Of a stretch of 32,960 nt of DNA, positions 23,927-31,375 are shown piece after piece (position 1 is the first letter of the stretch; every line of letters begins with the position of its first letter). The DNA is from JAURFX01 sp038125265. GTDB taxonomy: Bacteria > Pseudomonadota > Gammaproteobacteria > Steroidobacterales > Rariloculaceae. The notes under the pieces are model-generated. The model saw only the letters and a program-made list of their open reading frames with translations. It was not told where the DNA came from and did no database searches. The translations under genes and the position numbers were made by a program. Where the stretch lies: contig JAYPDM010000013.1 of NCBI GenBank assembly GCA_038125265.1, positions 1-32,960 on the forward strand. The letters are read 5' to 3'.

Positions 23927-25117
23927 CTACCAATACCAAAAGGTAAATTGTTTTTTAGTAAGATCATCCTCTGGATTGATTTCAATAAATCCATCAGTAT
24001 CGATAATACTGATATAGTCTCCAGAGGTATTAGTTGGTCGGGGAGCTACAAATTTTAAATTTGAATCAGGAATTATTTTTACTGGTAAGAAATAAGTTAA
24101 GTTATTTGGTACCAGGGTTGATTGGCTTAAATTGACTTTAATAGAGCGCAGTGTTCGATCTTGGTTATATATTCTCTCAATGATTTTTAGTACATAACGA
24201 TAGGTACATATGAGGGAAGACATTGGATTTCCAGGTAAGCCAAAAATAAATTTACCAGTACTATTTTTTGCAAGTAACAGCGGCAGTCCAGGCTTCTGTT
24301 TTATTTTATGAAATAGCACCTCGCAATTCTCATTGATCAGTTGTTGTACTAGATCAGCCTTTCCCATCGAGACACCACCCGTAAAAATATAGATATCAAA
24401 ATTTGAAGATTGGATATCTAAACTTTGTAACTGTGCTTTATCATCTTTTAAATAGATCGTTTCAATATTAGCCTTAAAATACTTTTTGATGGCATCCCTA
24501 ATGGCAAATTCACTGGTTGACCTAATAGTTTCTGAGCCTAGATGCTCTGTGTTCGTTATGATCTCATCACCAGTCACTATAAGCTTAATCCTTAACGGGC
24601 TGAATACTTTTATTTCTTTTTTACCTGAAGATACCAGGGCCATCATATGATTGATATCCAGACAATGACCCTTGGATAGGAGGACGCTATCTTTTTTTGT
24701 ATCGCTTCCTCTTGGGTGAATATATTGTCCTACCTCTGGATTAAAATTAGGATTTAAGTAAGCTTTATTTTCTTTAATCGTCATTCTTTCTACAGGAATG
24801 ATGCAGTTAATGCACTCTCCGGAGTTGGATCCAGTCATGATTTCTACGCACTCATCATCCCCAAGCGAAATAACAGGTGAATCACCTGCCAATTGCCTTT
24901 GCTTAATAGTGAATTCTTTTTTAAAGCTATTCTTATCGGAGAGATGTATACCAAATCCATCCATCATCGCCCTATTAAATGGAGGTAAATCACGCTCAGG
25001 AAAGATGTCTTCTGCCAATATAGATCCCAGGCACTCCTCTAAAGGAAGGCTTATGATGTTTGGTGCAAAAAATTCACTTGCGGATATAATTGCATCGGCT
25101 TCAGAAACAGTAATCAT
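23927..25117 (-). CDS. moeA: Molybdopterin molybdenumtransferase MoeA
   Basis: A 396-residue MoeA, which inserts molybdate into adenylylated molybdopterin. Recognisable are PPFNRAMMDGF (45-55, with the conserved Asp), IMTGSNSGECINCIIPVE (93-110, the MoeA TGA..P.GADAVV.vE region), VTGDEI (181-186), FTGGVSMGKAD (245-255) and FGLPGNPMSS (292-301). Domain order is as in E. coli MoeA. No mogA or moaB for the adenylylation step is in the window. The motif segment NSGECIN is less conserved than usual, where GADA is expected. It is divergent from the TPR gene and followed by the AhpD-like gene. Confidence 0.95.
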   Translation of the reverse strand: MITVSEADAIISASEFFAPNIISLPLEECLGSILAEDIFPERDLPPFNRAMMDGFGIHLSDKNSFKKEFTIKQRQLAGDSPVISLGDDECVEIMTGSNSGECINCIIPVERMTIKENKAYLNPNFNPEVGQYIHPRGSDTKKDSVLLSKGHCLDINHMMALVSSGKKEIKVFSPLRIKLIVTGDEIITNTEHLGSETIRSTSEFAIRDAIKKYFKANIETIYLKDDKAQLQSLDIQSSNFDIYIFTGGVSMGKADLVQQLINENCEVLFHKIKQKPGLPLLLAKNSTGKFIFGLPGNPMSSLICTYRYVLKIIERIYNQDRTLRSIKVNLSQSTLVPNNLTYFLPVKIIPDSNLKFVAPRPTNTSGDYISIIDTDGFIEINPEDDLTKKQFTFWYW

Positions 25118-25168
25118 CAGTTAAATTGCTTTATTCAAATCTACCTTTAATTTAACATAAGTTTAATC

Positions 25169-25687
25169 ATGTCAGATTTTAGAATATTTAAGAAAATGAC
25201 CACAAAGTGGCTATTAGTCTTTTTATTTTTTTTATCAAAAGGACTATATTCACAGTCTGATAATAATTCTTATGTTATAGGAGCTGGAAATGCCTTTTTA
25301 TCTGCCGGATCATTTGCCATTAGCATTGGCCAGTATGATGAGGGGATCCGACTCACTGAGTTGGGACTGGTTGAAGGGTCTATGAATATGACAGACAGAG
25401 ATCGGGCGGCTGCGCTATCCAACTTATGTGCTGCATATGCCGCCAAGGGTGACTCACGAGGAGCTATCGAAAAATGTGATGCATCTCTCGAATTGGTTGA
25501 CAATAATTGGAGAGCGTATCTAAACAGGGCGTATGCTTATTTTATGCTTAATCAATTATCAGATTCCCGTTTAGATTTAGATGCAGCCTCCTCTTTAAAT
25601 CCAAATGCACGACAAGTATTGCAGCTAAGGGGCATGATTAATGAGCAGGCTTACAGGCCAAGAGTGATCATGGAGGATCATCAGTAA
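25169..25687 (+). CDS. Secreted TPR-repeat protein of unknown function
   Basis: A 172-residue protein. Residues 1-29 form a signal peptide: a basic start with two lysine-containing patches, a hydrophobic stretch WLLVFLFFL and a likely cut near LYSQS. The mature part contains about three tetratricopeptide-like helical pairs; the clearest is AALSNLCAAYAAKGDSRGAIEKCDASLEL followed by a pair starting NWRAYLNRAYAYF, and these fit the TPR pattern of small and large residues. It is probably a periplasmic scaffold. The next gene begins three bases after its stop and also encodes an exported protein, so the two likely work together. I recognise no specific function. Confidence 0.83.
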   Translation: MSDFRIFKKMTTKWLLVFLFFLSKGLYSQSDNNSYVIGAGNAFLSAGSFAISIGQYDEGIRLTELGLVEGSMNMTDRDRAAALSNLCAAYAAKGDSRGAIEKCDASLELVDNNWRAYLNRAYAYFMLNQLSDSRLDLDAASSLNPNARQVLQLRGMINEQAYRPRVIMEDHQ

Positions 25688-25690
25688 ACT

Positions 25691-26401
25691 TTGCAGTTGC
25701 TCAAGCTAATATCTCTCATCTTCCTCATTTATGCACTTACAGGTAACAAAGTATTTGCACAAAGCAATGATCGTATCTTAAGTCCAATTGGTCAGTGGAA
25801 TTGTGTCATTTATGGAAATCCGCTGCTTGGAGATGAGAGGGCTTATTTGTCTTTCAGGGCTGATGGAATTTTATTAATGACTCGAGAGGCTCGAGATAAT
25901 AAAAGATCTAACTCCTTACAGCTTGAATATATCATTGAAGGCAATCGCCTCTCGTTTTCAGATATTCAGACTGGAAGAAATTTTAATGCTCAGTTGGGCG
26001 GCTTTACTTTAAGCGGTGAATGGAGGTCAAGAATACAGCTGGGAGGCTGGTGGTGTTCTCCCGATGAATTTGAAGAAGGAATATTTTCTAATTCCTTAGA
26101 AAATCAATTTGTTGGTAGATTGGATCCAGAGATAATGGCAAGCCCATCCTATCCCTTGCAAGCAATACGCGAGGTCTTACAAGGTAGAGTGGTGATTTGT
26201 TTTGAGGTCACGACGATGGGAGAGGTTATTAACCCTACTTTTATTGAGGTATCCGATGAGGTATTTAGAGCCCCAAGTCTTGATGCTTTAATGCGATCTC
26301 GATACAAGCCGTGGCTTCCAAATAACCAAAGTGAATTAGCCAGACCCGCTTGCAGAAGCTTTATCTATAGACTGGATTATGTGTATAACTCGTTTGACTA
26401 G
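25691..26401 (+). CDS. Exported protein with C-terminal TonB-like domain
   Basis: A 236-residue protein with an N-terminal signal peptide (hydrophobic LLKLISLIFLIYAL, cut near VFAQS). A beta-rich middle part (about 30-130) has many glycines and two tryptophan/cysteine patches. The C-terminal region (about 150-225) fits the TonB C-terminal fold: YPLQAIREVLQGRVVICFEV, G.V..P..IEVSDEVF..., then MRSRYKPW. TonB proteins normally have an N-terminal membrane anchor and a Pro-rich linker; neither is seen, so this is a stand-alone periplasmic TonB_C protein, not a complete TonB. The TTG at 25691 is used; another TTG at 25697 is possible. It ends in a four-base CTAG overlap with the TakP-like gene. Confidence 0.75.
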   Translation: MQLLKLISLIFLIYALTGNKVFAQSNDRILSPIGQWNCVIYGNPLLGDERAYLSFRADGILLMTREARDNKRSNSLQLEYIIEGNRLSFSDIQTGRNFNAQLGGFTLSGEWRSRIQLGGWWCSPDEFEEGIFSNSLENQFVGRLDPEIMASPSYPLQAIREVLQGRVVICFEVTTMGEVINPTFIEVSDEVFRAPSLDALMRSRYKPWLPNNQSELARPACRSFIYRLDYVYNSFD

Positions 26402-27471
26402 TAGAGCGAATGCGCATCCCCAGAAATTTTCATCCATGCATCTAATCCATTAGCAAAGGCCATATACGAACTGTATATCTTCTCTACCAACGGATCCTGA
26501 TTAGACATTTCATTCATAATAATTGAACTTTGAGCTTTCAGGGTTTGTAAAACATCTTCTGGAAATGCCTTAAGCTCAACTCCGTGGTCATTAATCAGGG
26601 CATTGAGCGCTTGAAAGTTTCTTGCATTAAACTCCGCCAGAACATAGTCAGCTTCAGCAATGCATGCAGTTTGAACTATAAATTTTAAATCCTCAGGAAG
26701 CTGTTCATAAGCTTCCCTAGAGATAATGCACTCAAGGGCACCGGAAGGTTCTTGCCATCCTGGGTAGTAGTAATATCTCGCAGCTTGATAAAGACCAAAC
26801 GCGAGGTCATTATAAGGCCCAACCCACTCAGCGGCATCGATGGTGCCAGTCTGAAGAGCAGTAAAGATTTCACCAGCTGGAAGCGTTACGGGAAGCACTC
26901 CAGCTCTATTCATGACATCTCCCCCAAGTCCTGGAATCCTCATTTTTAGTCCATCAAGATCCCCTAAGGAATTGATTTCTCGATTGAACCAGCCCCCCAT
27001 CTGAGGGCCTGTATTTCCGGCAAGGAAAGGAATGACGTTGATGGGCTCATAGGCTTCGCGCCATAGATCCATTCCTCCACCATGATAGATCCACGCATTA
27101 AATTCATCAGCCTGCATACCAAAAGGAATACTTCCAAATATTTGTGCTGCAGGTATCTTACCTCTCCAGTAAATTGGTCCGGTATGCCCCATTTCAATGG
27201 CACCGCTTGATACTGCATCAAGCACCTCAAGAGCAGGCACTAGTTCGCCGGCAGCGAAAACCTCCACTTGAAGCCTTCCTCCAGAGAGCTCGGAGAATCT
27301 TCTGGCTAGCCTGGCTGCAGAAACACCGTGACCTGGAAAGTTTGGGGGCCATGAAGTAACCATACGCCACCTAAAGCTGGCAGAAGTATTCGCTACATTA
27401 GTGGGATTTGTCTCTGTAGCACATGCAGCTACAGCAAGTGGGGCAAGCCCGAGAAATCTTCTTCTTTCCAT
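26398..27471 (-). CDS. TRAP substrate-binding protein, TakP-like (2-oxo acid receptor type)
   Basis: A 357-residue periplasmic receptor close in pattern to TakP, which binds pyruvate and other 2-oxo acids with a cation. Shared signatures are VFAAGELVPALEVLDAV, IYHGGGMDLWRE, GNTGPQMGGWFNREIN, LKMRIPG with the carboxylate-binding Arg, GTIDAAEWVGPYND and YYYYPGW. The N-terminus has RRR-F-L-G, a short hydrophobic segment and V-A-A-C at 14-17, so it is a probable Tat-exported lipoprotein with a rather short h-region. No TRAP membrane subunit is adjacent; it may share a permease encoded elsewhere or the one at 277-1185. It is divergent from glnS. Confidence 0.93.
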   Translation of the reverse strand: MERRRFLGLAPLAVAACATETNPTNVANTSASFRWRMVTSWPPNFPGHGVSAARLARRFSELSGGRLQVEVFAAGELVPALEVLDAVSSGAIEMGHTGPIYWRGKIPAAQIFGSIPFGMQADEFNAWIYHGGGMDLWREAYEPINVIPFLAGNTGPQMGGWFNREINSLGDLDGLKMRIPGLGGDVMNRAGVLPVTLPAGEIFTALQTGTIDAAEWVGPYNDLAFGLYQAARYYYYPGWQEPSGALECIISREAYEQLPEDLKFIVQTACIAEADYVLAEFNARNFQALNALINDHGVELKAFPEDVLQTLKAQSSIIMNEMSNQDPLVEKIYSSYMAFANGLDAWMKISGDAHSLY

Positions 27472-27508
27472 AAGAACTTAATTTTTTGAGATAATTACCT
27501 AATCAATT

Positions 27509-27536
27509 ATTTATCATTGTGCCAGACATGATAAAT
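27509..27536. repeat. 9-bp perfect inverted repeat upstream of glnS
   Basis: ATTTATCAT at 27509-27517 and its exact reverse complement ATGATAAAT at 27528-27536 are separated by ten bases. A TTGAGA, matching five of six -35 bases, lies at 27486-27491, so the palindrome would cover the -10/start region of a glnS-directed promoter. The glnS ribosome site AAGGA (27538-27542) starts two bases after the right arm. It may be an operator for a dimeric regulator or an RNA hairpin near the ribosome site. It is too AT-rich and lacks a T-run, so it is not a typical terminator. Confidence 0.5.
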
Positions 27537-27552
27537 CAAGGAAAATATTTAT

Positions 27553-29226
27553 ATGGAAAATATAGAATTACAAGCTACGAATTTTATTAAAGAGATCATA
27601 CTTGAAGATAAATCTAGGCTTGGAAATGACTTTCGTTTACAAACAAGATTTCCGCCTGAGCCAAATGGATTTTTGCATATCGGTCATGCAAAAGCGATTT
27701 GCATTTCATTCGATCTTGCAAAAGAATTGGGCGGTAAATGTTATCTAAGAATGGATGACACCAATCCTGAAAAGGAATCGTCAGAATATGTAGAACAAAT
27801 TAAGCATGATGTAAGTTGGCTTGGATATAAGTGGGATGAGCTTACACATGCTTCTGATTATTTCCCTTCGCTCTACGATTATGCAATTGAATTAATAAAG
27901 AATGGTAAAGCCTACGTAGATCACTTATCGCCCGATGAAATTAGATCTTATAGAGGAACATTGAAAGAACCTGGCAGGGAAAGTCCCTTCAGAGACCGAT
28001 CTTTGGATGAGAATCTTAAGCTTTTTGATGAAATGAAAAGTGGAAAGTTTGCAGATGGAGAATGCGTTCTTCGAGCTAAGATTAACATGCAGTCCCCAAA
28101 TTTAAATCTCAGAGATCCAACAATATATAGGATCAAACATATGGATCATCAACAGACAGGATCCACGTGGTGTATATATCCAATGTATGATTTTGCACAT
28201 TCACTCTCTGATGCGATTGAGGGAACCACACACTCCTTGTGCTCATTGGAATTTGAAGATCACCGTCCACTATATGATTGGTTCGTAAATAATTGCTCAG
28301 TCATCAATAAGCCAAGACAGATAGAGTTTTCAAGGCTCAACTTGGAATACACAGCAATGAGCAAAAGGAAATTGAGACAGCTTATTGAAGAGAATTATGT
28401 TAATGGGTGGGATGACCCTAGAATGCCAACACTCTCAGCCCTTAGAAATCGGGGATATCTTCCTGAAAGTATAAAGAGATTTATCAAAAAAACTGGAGTA
28501 ACCAAAAAATTCCATACTGTGGAGATTTCTCTTTTAGAGAGTTGTATTCGTGATGACTTAAATGAAAAGTGTGAGAGAAGGATGGCAGTGATAGATCCAT
28601 TAAAAATTATTATTGAAAATTATCCTGAAGATAAAGTTGAGCTACTAGAAACTTCCAACCATCCTCAAGATGATTCATTGGGCAAGCGACAAATAAGTTT
28701 TTCAAGAGAGATATATATTGAGCGGTCAGATTTTATGGAAGAGCCCTCAAAGAAATTCTTTAGACTATCAGTTGATAAAGAGGTGAGATTAAGGTCGGCA
28801 TACATTATCCATTGTCATAAAGCGATAAAGGATGACCAAGGGAATGTCATTGAGCTTCGCTGCACTTTTGATCCATTGACAAAAAGCGGTAGCGATACCT
28901 CGGGGAAAAAAGTTAAGGGTACCATTCATTGGGTAGATGCAAACAATGCAGCGAATGCTGAAATACACCTCTATGATAGGCTTTTCAAGGAACCTCAACT
29001 TAGCTCGAGTGAAGTTGATCAGGATACGATTAATCCTACGTCGCTGGTGATAATGCATAATGCTAAATTAGAAAATAGTTTAGATAAGGCACCTTCAGAT
29101 TCAGTTTTTCAGTTTGAACGGATGGGTTATTTTATTAAAAAGACCAATAAGAAATCTTCAGGGGATTTGCTTTTTTTCAGGACATCAACATTGAGAGATA
29201 CCTGGGAAAAATTAAATAAAAATTAA
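27553..29226 (+). CDS. glnS: Glutaminyl-tRNA synthetase
   Basis: A 557-residue class I synthetase charging tRNA-Gln with glutamine. The HIGH-type motif is PPEPNGFLHIGHAKA (34-48), and the KMSKS-type motif is MSKRKL (from residue 269). The anticodon-binding beta-barrel domains follow (about 340-550), with TFDPLTKSG and KGTIHWVDA typical of GlnRS. GTTHSLC and LEFEDHRPLYDW distinguish it from GluRS. An AAGGA site lies ten bases before the ATG. The stop overlaps the moaA start (TAATG), making glnS the first gene of an operon with four molybdopterin genes. Presence of GlnRS means that the organism does not need the transamidation route for Gln-tRNA. Confidence 0.97.
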   Translation: MENIELQATNFIKEIILEDKSRLGNDFRLQTRFPPEPNGFLHIGHAKAICISFDLAKELGGKCYLRMDDTNPEKESSEYVEQIKHDVSWLGYKWDELTHASDYFPSLYDYAIELIKNGKAYVDHLSPDEIRSYRGTLKEPGRESPFRDRSLDENLKLFDEMKSGKFADGECVLRAKINMQSPNLNLRDPTIYRIKHMDHQQTGSTWCIYPMYDFAHSLSDAIEGTTHSLCSLEFEDHRPLYDWFVNNCSVINKPRQIEFSRLNLEYTAMSKRKLRQLIEENYVNGWDDPRMPTLSALRNRGYLPESIKRFIKKTGVTKKFHTVEISLLESCIRDDLNEKCERRMAVIDPLKIIIENYPEDKVELLETSNHPQDDSLGKRQISFSREIYIERSDFMEEPSKKFFRLSVDKEVRLRSAYIIHCHKAIKDDQGNVIELRCTFDPLTKSGSDTSGKKVKGTIHWVDANNAANAEIHLYDRLFKEPQLSSSEVDQDTINPTSLVIMHNAKLENSLDKAPSDSVFQFERMGYFIKKTNKKSSGDLLFFRTSTLRDTWEKLNKN

Positions 29227-30245
29227 TGCATCGAGAAAGTGTAACGGATCAATTAAATAGACCTATTAGAGATCTTAGAATCTCAGTTATTGATAGATGT
29301 AATTTTAGATGTCCTTATTGTATGCCTGAAGAAATTTATGGAGATCAATTTGAATTTATTAAAAAAGATCAATGGCTTACCCCAGATCAAATACTCAAGC
29401 TTGGGCGCGCATTTAACAGCCTGGGTGTAAAAAAATTTAGAATTACCGGTGGCGAGCCATTGCTTAGAAAGGATGTCTTTGAGATTATCCAAAAACTTAA
29501 GTCCATTGATGGTATTGAGGATATTGCATTAACTACAAACGGTATGTATTTATCTAGGTCTTTGGATAAGCTTAAGGCATCTGGACTGGATAGGATTACG
29601 GTCAGTCTAGATAGTATCAATGAAGATACATTCAAATATATGTCTGGTGGTAAAGGTGACCTTACTCAAGTTCTTGAGGGAATCTATGATGCCATTGATC
29701 ATGGCTTTTTACCAATTAAGCTAAACGTAGTTATTAAAAAAAATATTAATGATATGGAGGTCTTAAATTTTATTGATCGTTTTAAGGGGGCACCCATAAT
29801 CCTTAGGTTTATTGAATATATGGATGTGGGCAATCTTAATCAGTGGAATCATTCAGAGGTTGTTACATCAAAAATTATTCTTGATACCCTAAAAAAGCAT
29901 TGGCAAGTCATACCCCTTGAAAGTAATTATATCGGGGAAGTTGCGTCGAGGTATCTGGTCGAGGATATAAATATGGAAATTGGATTCATTTCCTCAATTT
30001 CAAATCCGTTTTGCGGCGATTGTCACAGAGCAAGAATTACCGCTGATGGAATGTTCTATACTTGTTTATTTGCTAATCGGGGACATAATTTGGCAGACTT
30101 GATTAAGAGTGATGTTGATGAAAGAGAACTCATTAATCATATTTCATCCTTATGGAAAGCACGTAATGACAGGTATAGTGAGACAAGAGATATAAAAATT
30201 AAGTTTCCTGCTGAAAAAGTTGAAATGTTTCATATGGGGGGATAA
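29226..30245 (+). CDS. moaA: GTP 3',8-cyclase MoaA (radical SAM)
   Basis: A 339-residue radical SAM enzyme for the first Moco step, from GTP toward cPMP together with MoaC. The N-terminal [4Fe-4S] cluster is on C25, C29 and C32 (CNFRCPYCMP), and ITGGEPLLR is the SAM-contacting GGEP. The C-terminal cluster Cys are in NPFCGDCHRARI and a final Cys in FYTCLF. The essential C-terminal Gly-Gly is present (MGG). The start overlaps the glnS stop (TAATG). The codons for Gly-Gly also supply G-rich sequence just before the moaC start. No Moco riboswitch leader is possible here because there is no space before moaA. Confidence 0.97.
   Translation: MHRESVTDQLNRPIRDLRISVIDRCNFRCPYCMPEEIYGDQFEFIKKDQWLTPDQILKLGRAFNSLGVKKFRITGGEPLLRKDVFEIIQKLKSIDGIEDIALTTNGMYLSRSLDKLKASGLDRITVSLDSINEDTFKYMSGGKGDLTQVLEGIYDAIDHGFLPIKLNVVIKKNINDMEVLNFIDRFKGAPIILRFIEYMDVGNLNQWNHSEVVTSKIILDTLKKHWQVIPLESNYIGEVASRYLVEDINMEIGFISSISNPFCGDCHRARITADGMFYTCLFANRGHNLADLIKSDVDERELINHISSLWKARNDRYSETRDIKIKFPAEKVEMFHMGG
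30236..30242 (+). promoter_or_regulatory. Putative ribosome site for moaC inside moaA Gly-Gly codons
   Basis: The last codons of moaA, GGG GGA, form a G-rich stretch directly before the overlapping stop/start TAATG. It may serve as the ribosome site of moaC, but its match to GGAGG is imperfect and the spacing is only about two bases. Confidence 0.4.
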
Positions 30246-30724
30246 TGCTTTCACACTTAGATAAAAAAAATAGACCGCAAATGGTGAATGTTGGGAGTAA
30301 AAACTCTACAGAGAGAATGGCTCGAGCATCTGCAATCATTGTTCTTCCTCCTGAGGTGGCTAATCTTTTTAATGAAAAAGATTTTAAAACTAAGAAGGGG
30401 CCTGTCATTGATACTGCAATTATAGCTGGAACAATGGGAGCGAAAAAAACCTCAGATCTTATTCCTTTTTGTCATCAAATCAATCTTGAAAATTGTTCGA
30501 TTGAGGTAGATTGGTCAGGTGAGAATACATTGGAAATTATATGCACAGCGGTGACTACGGGCAAAACGGGAGTAGAAATGGAAGCATTAACGGGCGCCAG
30601 TATTGCTGCTTTAACCATTTATGATATGTGTAAGGCCTTATCTCATCACATCAAGATCCAAGAAATAAAATTGATTGCTAAGTCAGGTGGCAAGAGCGAA
30701 TTTAAAGGCACAGATGAAGATTAA
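30245..30724 (+). CDS. moaC: Cyclic pyranopterin monophosphate synthase MoaC
   Basis: A 159-residue MoaC that completes formation of cPMP from the MoaA product. Family motifs are MVNVGSKNSTERMARASA (17-34) and KKGPVIDTAIIAGTMGAKKT (50-69), then DLIPFCHQI. EVEMEALTGAS...AALTIYDMCKA appears here with MEALTGASIAALTIYDMCKA. Catalytic lysines are in the expected places (KKG and MCKA). It is a complete protein of ordinary length. The ATG overlaps the moaA stop, and its last 11 bases overlap the moaD start. Confidence 0.97.
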   Translation: MLSHLDKKNRPQMVNVGSKNSTERMARASAIIVLPPEVANLFNEKDFKTKKGPVIDTAIIAGTMGAKKTSDLIPFCHQINLENCSIEVDWSGENTLEIICTAVTTGKTGVEMEALTGASIAALTIYDMCKALSHHIKIQEIKLIAKSGGKSEFKGTDED

Positions 30725-30953
30725 GGTCACTTATTTTGCAGTTTTTAGAGAAAAAGCAGGACTGAAGAGTGAGGAAATTGATTTTCATGGTATCAGTTGC
30801 TCTGATCTTTTTAATCAACTTTCGATAGTGCATGCTTTTTTAGAAAAGCAATCTGGATGTAAAGTAGCTGTGAATGATAATTTAGTAGACTGGGATTTTA
30901 AGCTTAGTGATGGAGATGATATTTTATTATTCCCTCCTGTTGCTGGAGGCTAA
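30714..30953 (+). CDS. moaD: Molybdopterin synthase sulfur-carrier subunit MoaD
   Basis: A 79-residue ubiquitin-fold sulfur carrier of molybdopterin synthase. The start is the ATG at 30714 (MKIKVTYFAVFREKAG), in the standard MoaD pattern; a longer open frame from 30675 would add 13 unrelated residues inside moaC. The C-terminus is FPPVAGG; MoaD is activated by adenylylation of the final Gly and then thiocarboxylated. The middle region is short of conserved residues, as usual. It overlaps moaC by 11 bases and shares the TAATG junction with moaE, so translational coupling with its partner is expected. An activating MoeB is not in the window. Confidence 0.95.
   Translation: MKIKVTYFAVFREKAGLKSEEIDFHGISCSDLFNQLSIVHAFLEKQSGCKVAVNDNLVDWDFKLSDGDDILLFPPVAGG
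30945..30949 (+). promoter_or_regulatory. Ribosome site for moaE inside moaD Gly-Gly codons
   Basis: The codons GGA GGC for the essential C-terminal Gly-Gly of MoaD contain a perfect GGAGG, three bases before the moaE ATG in the TAATG overlap. One sequence therefore seems to serve protein function and translation start. Confidence 0.6.
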
Positions 30954-31375
30954 TGTTTCAATTACAAGAAAACAGAATCAATAGGATTGATCTCCTGGAT
31001 CAATTCTCAAATCCTAGGGCAGGTGCGTTTATTACCTTTGAAGGAATTGTTCGTAATCATCATGAGGGAAGGGATGTTGCTTACTTAGAATACGAAGCAC
31101 ACCAGAAGATCGCTGAATCCGAAGGAAAAAAGATATTAGAGGAAGCGAGAGAAAGTTTTGATATTCTCGAATGTTATGCGGTTCATCGAACGGGTAAACT
31201 TGAAATTGGCGATATTGCAGTATGGATTGGCTGTCTTGCCTCTCATAGAGACGCATGCTACCAAGCTAATAGATTTATTATTGAGGAACTCAAGACTCGA
31301 CTTACTATTTGGAAGAAAGAATTTTATTCAGACGGAGCCAGTGACTGGGTTAATTGTAAAACAAAGATTAGTTAG
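30953..31375 (+). CDS. moaE: Molybdopterin synthase catalytic subunit MoaE
   Basis: A 140-residue catalytic subunit that transfers sulfur from MoaD to cPMP. Characteristic are GAFITFEGIVRNHHEGRDVAYLEYEAH (24-50, split motif G.v.tFeG.VRnh and L.YeaY), VHRTGKLEIGD, VWIGCLASHRDACYQA and the C-terminal IWKKEFYSDGASDWV with the active-site lysines (usual form: P-I-W-K-K-E). Here Thr precedes Ile-Trp-Lys-Lys in place of the common Pro. It is the last gene of the glnS-moaACDE run and overlaps convergent mocA by eight bases. Confidence 0.96.
   Translation: MFQLQENRINRIDLLDQFSNPRAGAFITFEGIVRNHHEGRDVAYLEYEAHQKIAESEGKKILEEARESFDILECYAVHRTGKLEIGDIAVWIGCLASHRDACYQANRFIIEELKTRLTIWKKEFYSDGASDWVNCKTKIS

Noticed and set aside
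29220..29232. Moco riboswitch before moaA
   Set aside because: moaA overlaps the glnS stop, so there is no leader to hold one.
30675..30713. Earlier start of moaD
   Set aside because: The 13 extra residues lie inside moaC and do not fit MoaD; MKIKVTYFAVFREKAG at 30714 is the family start.
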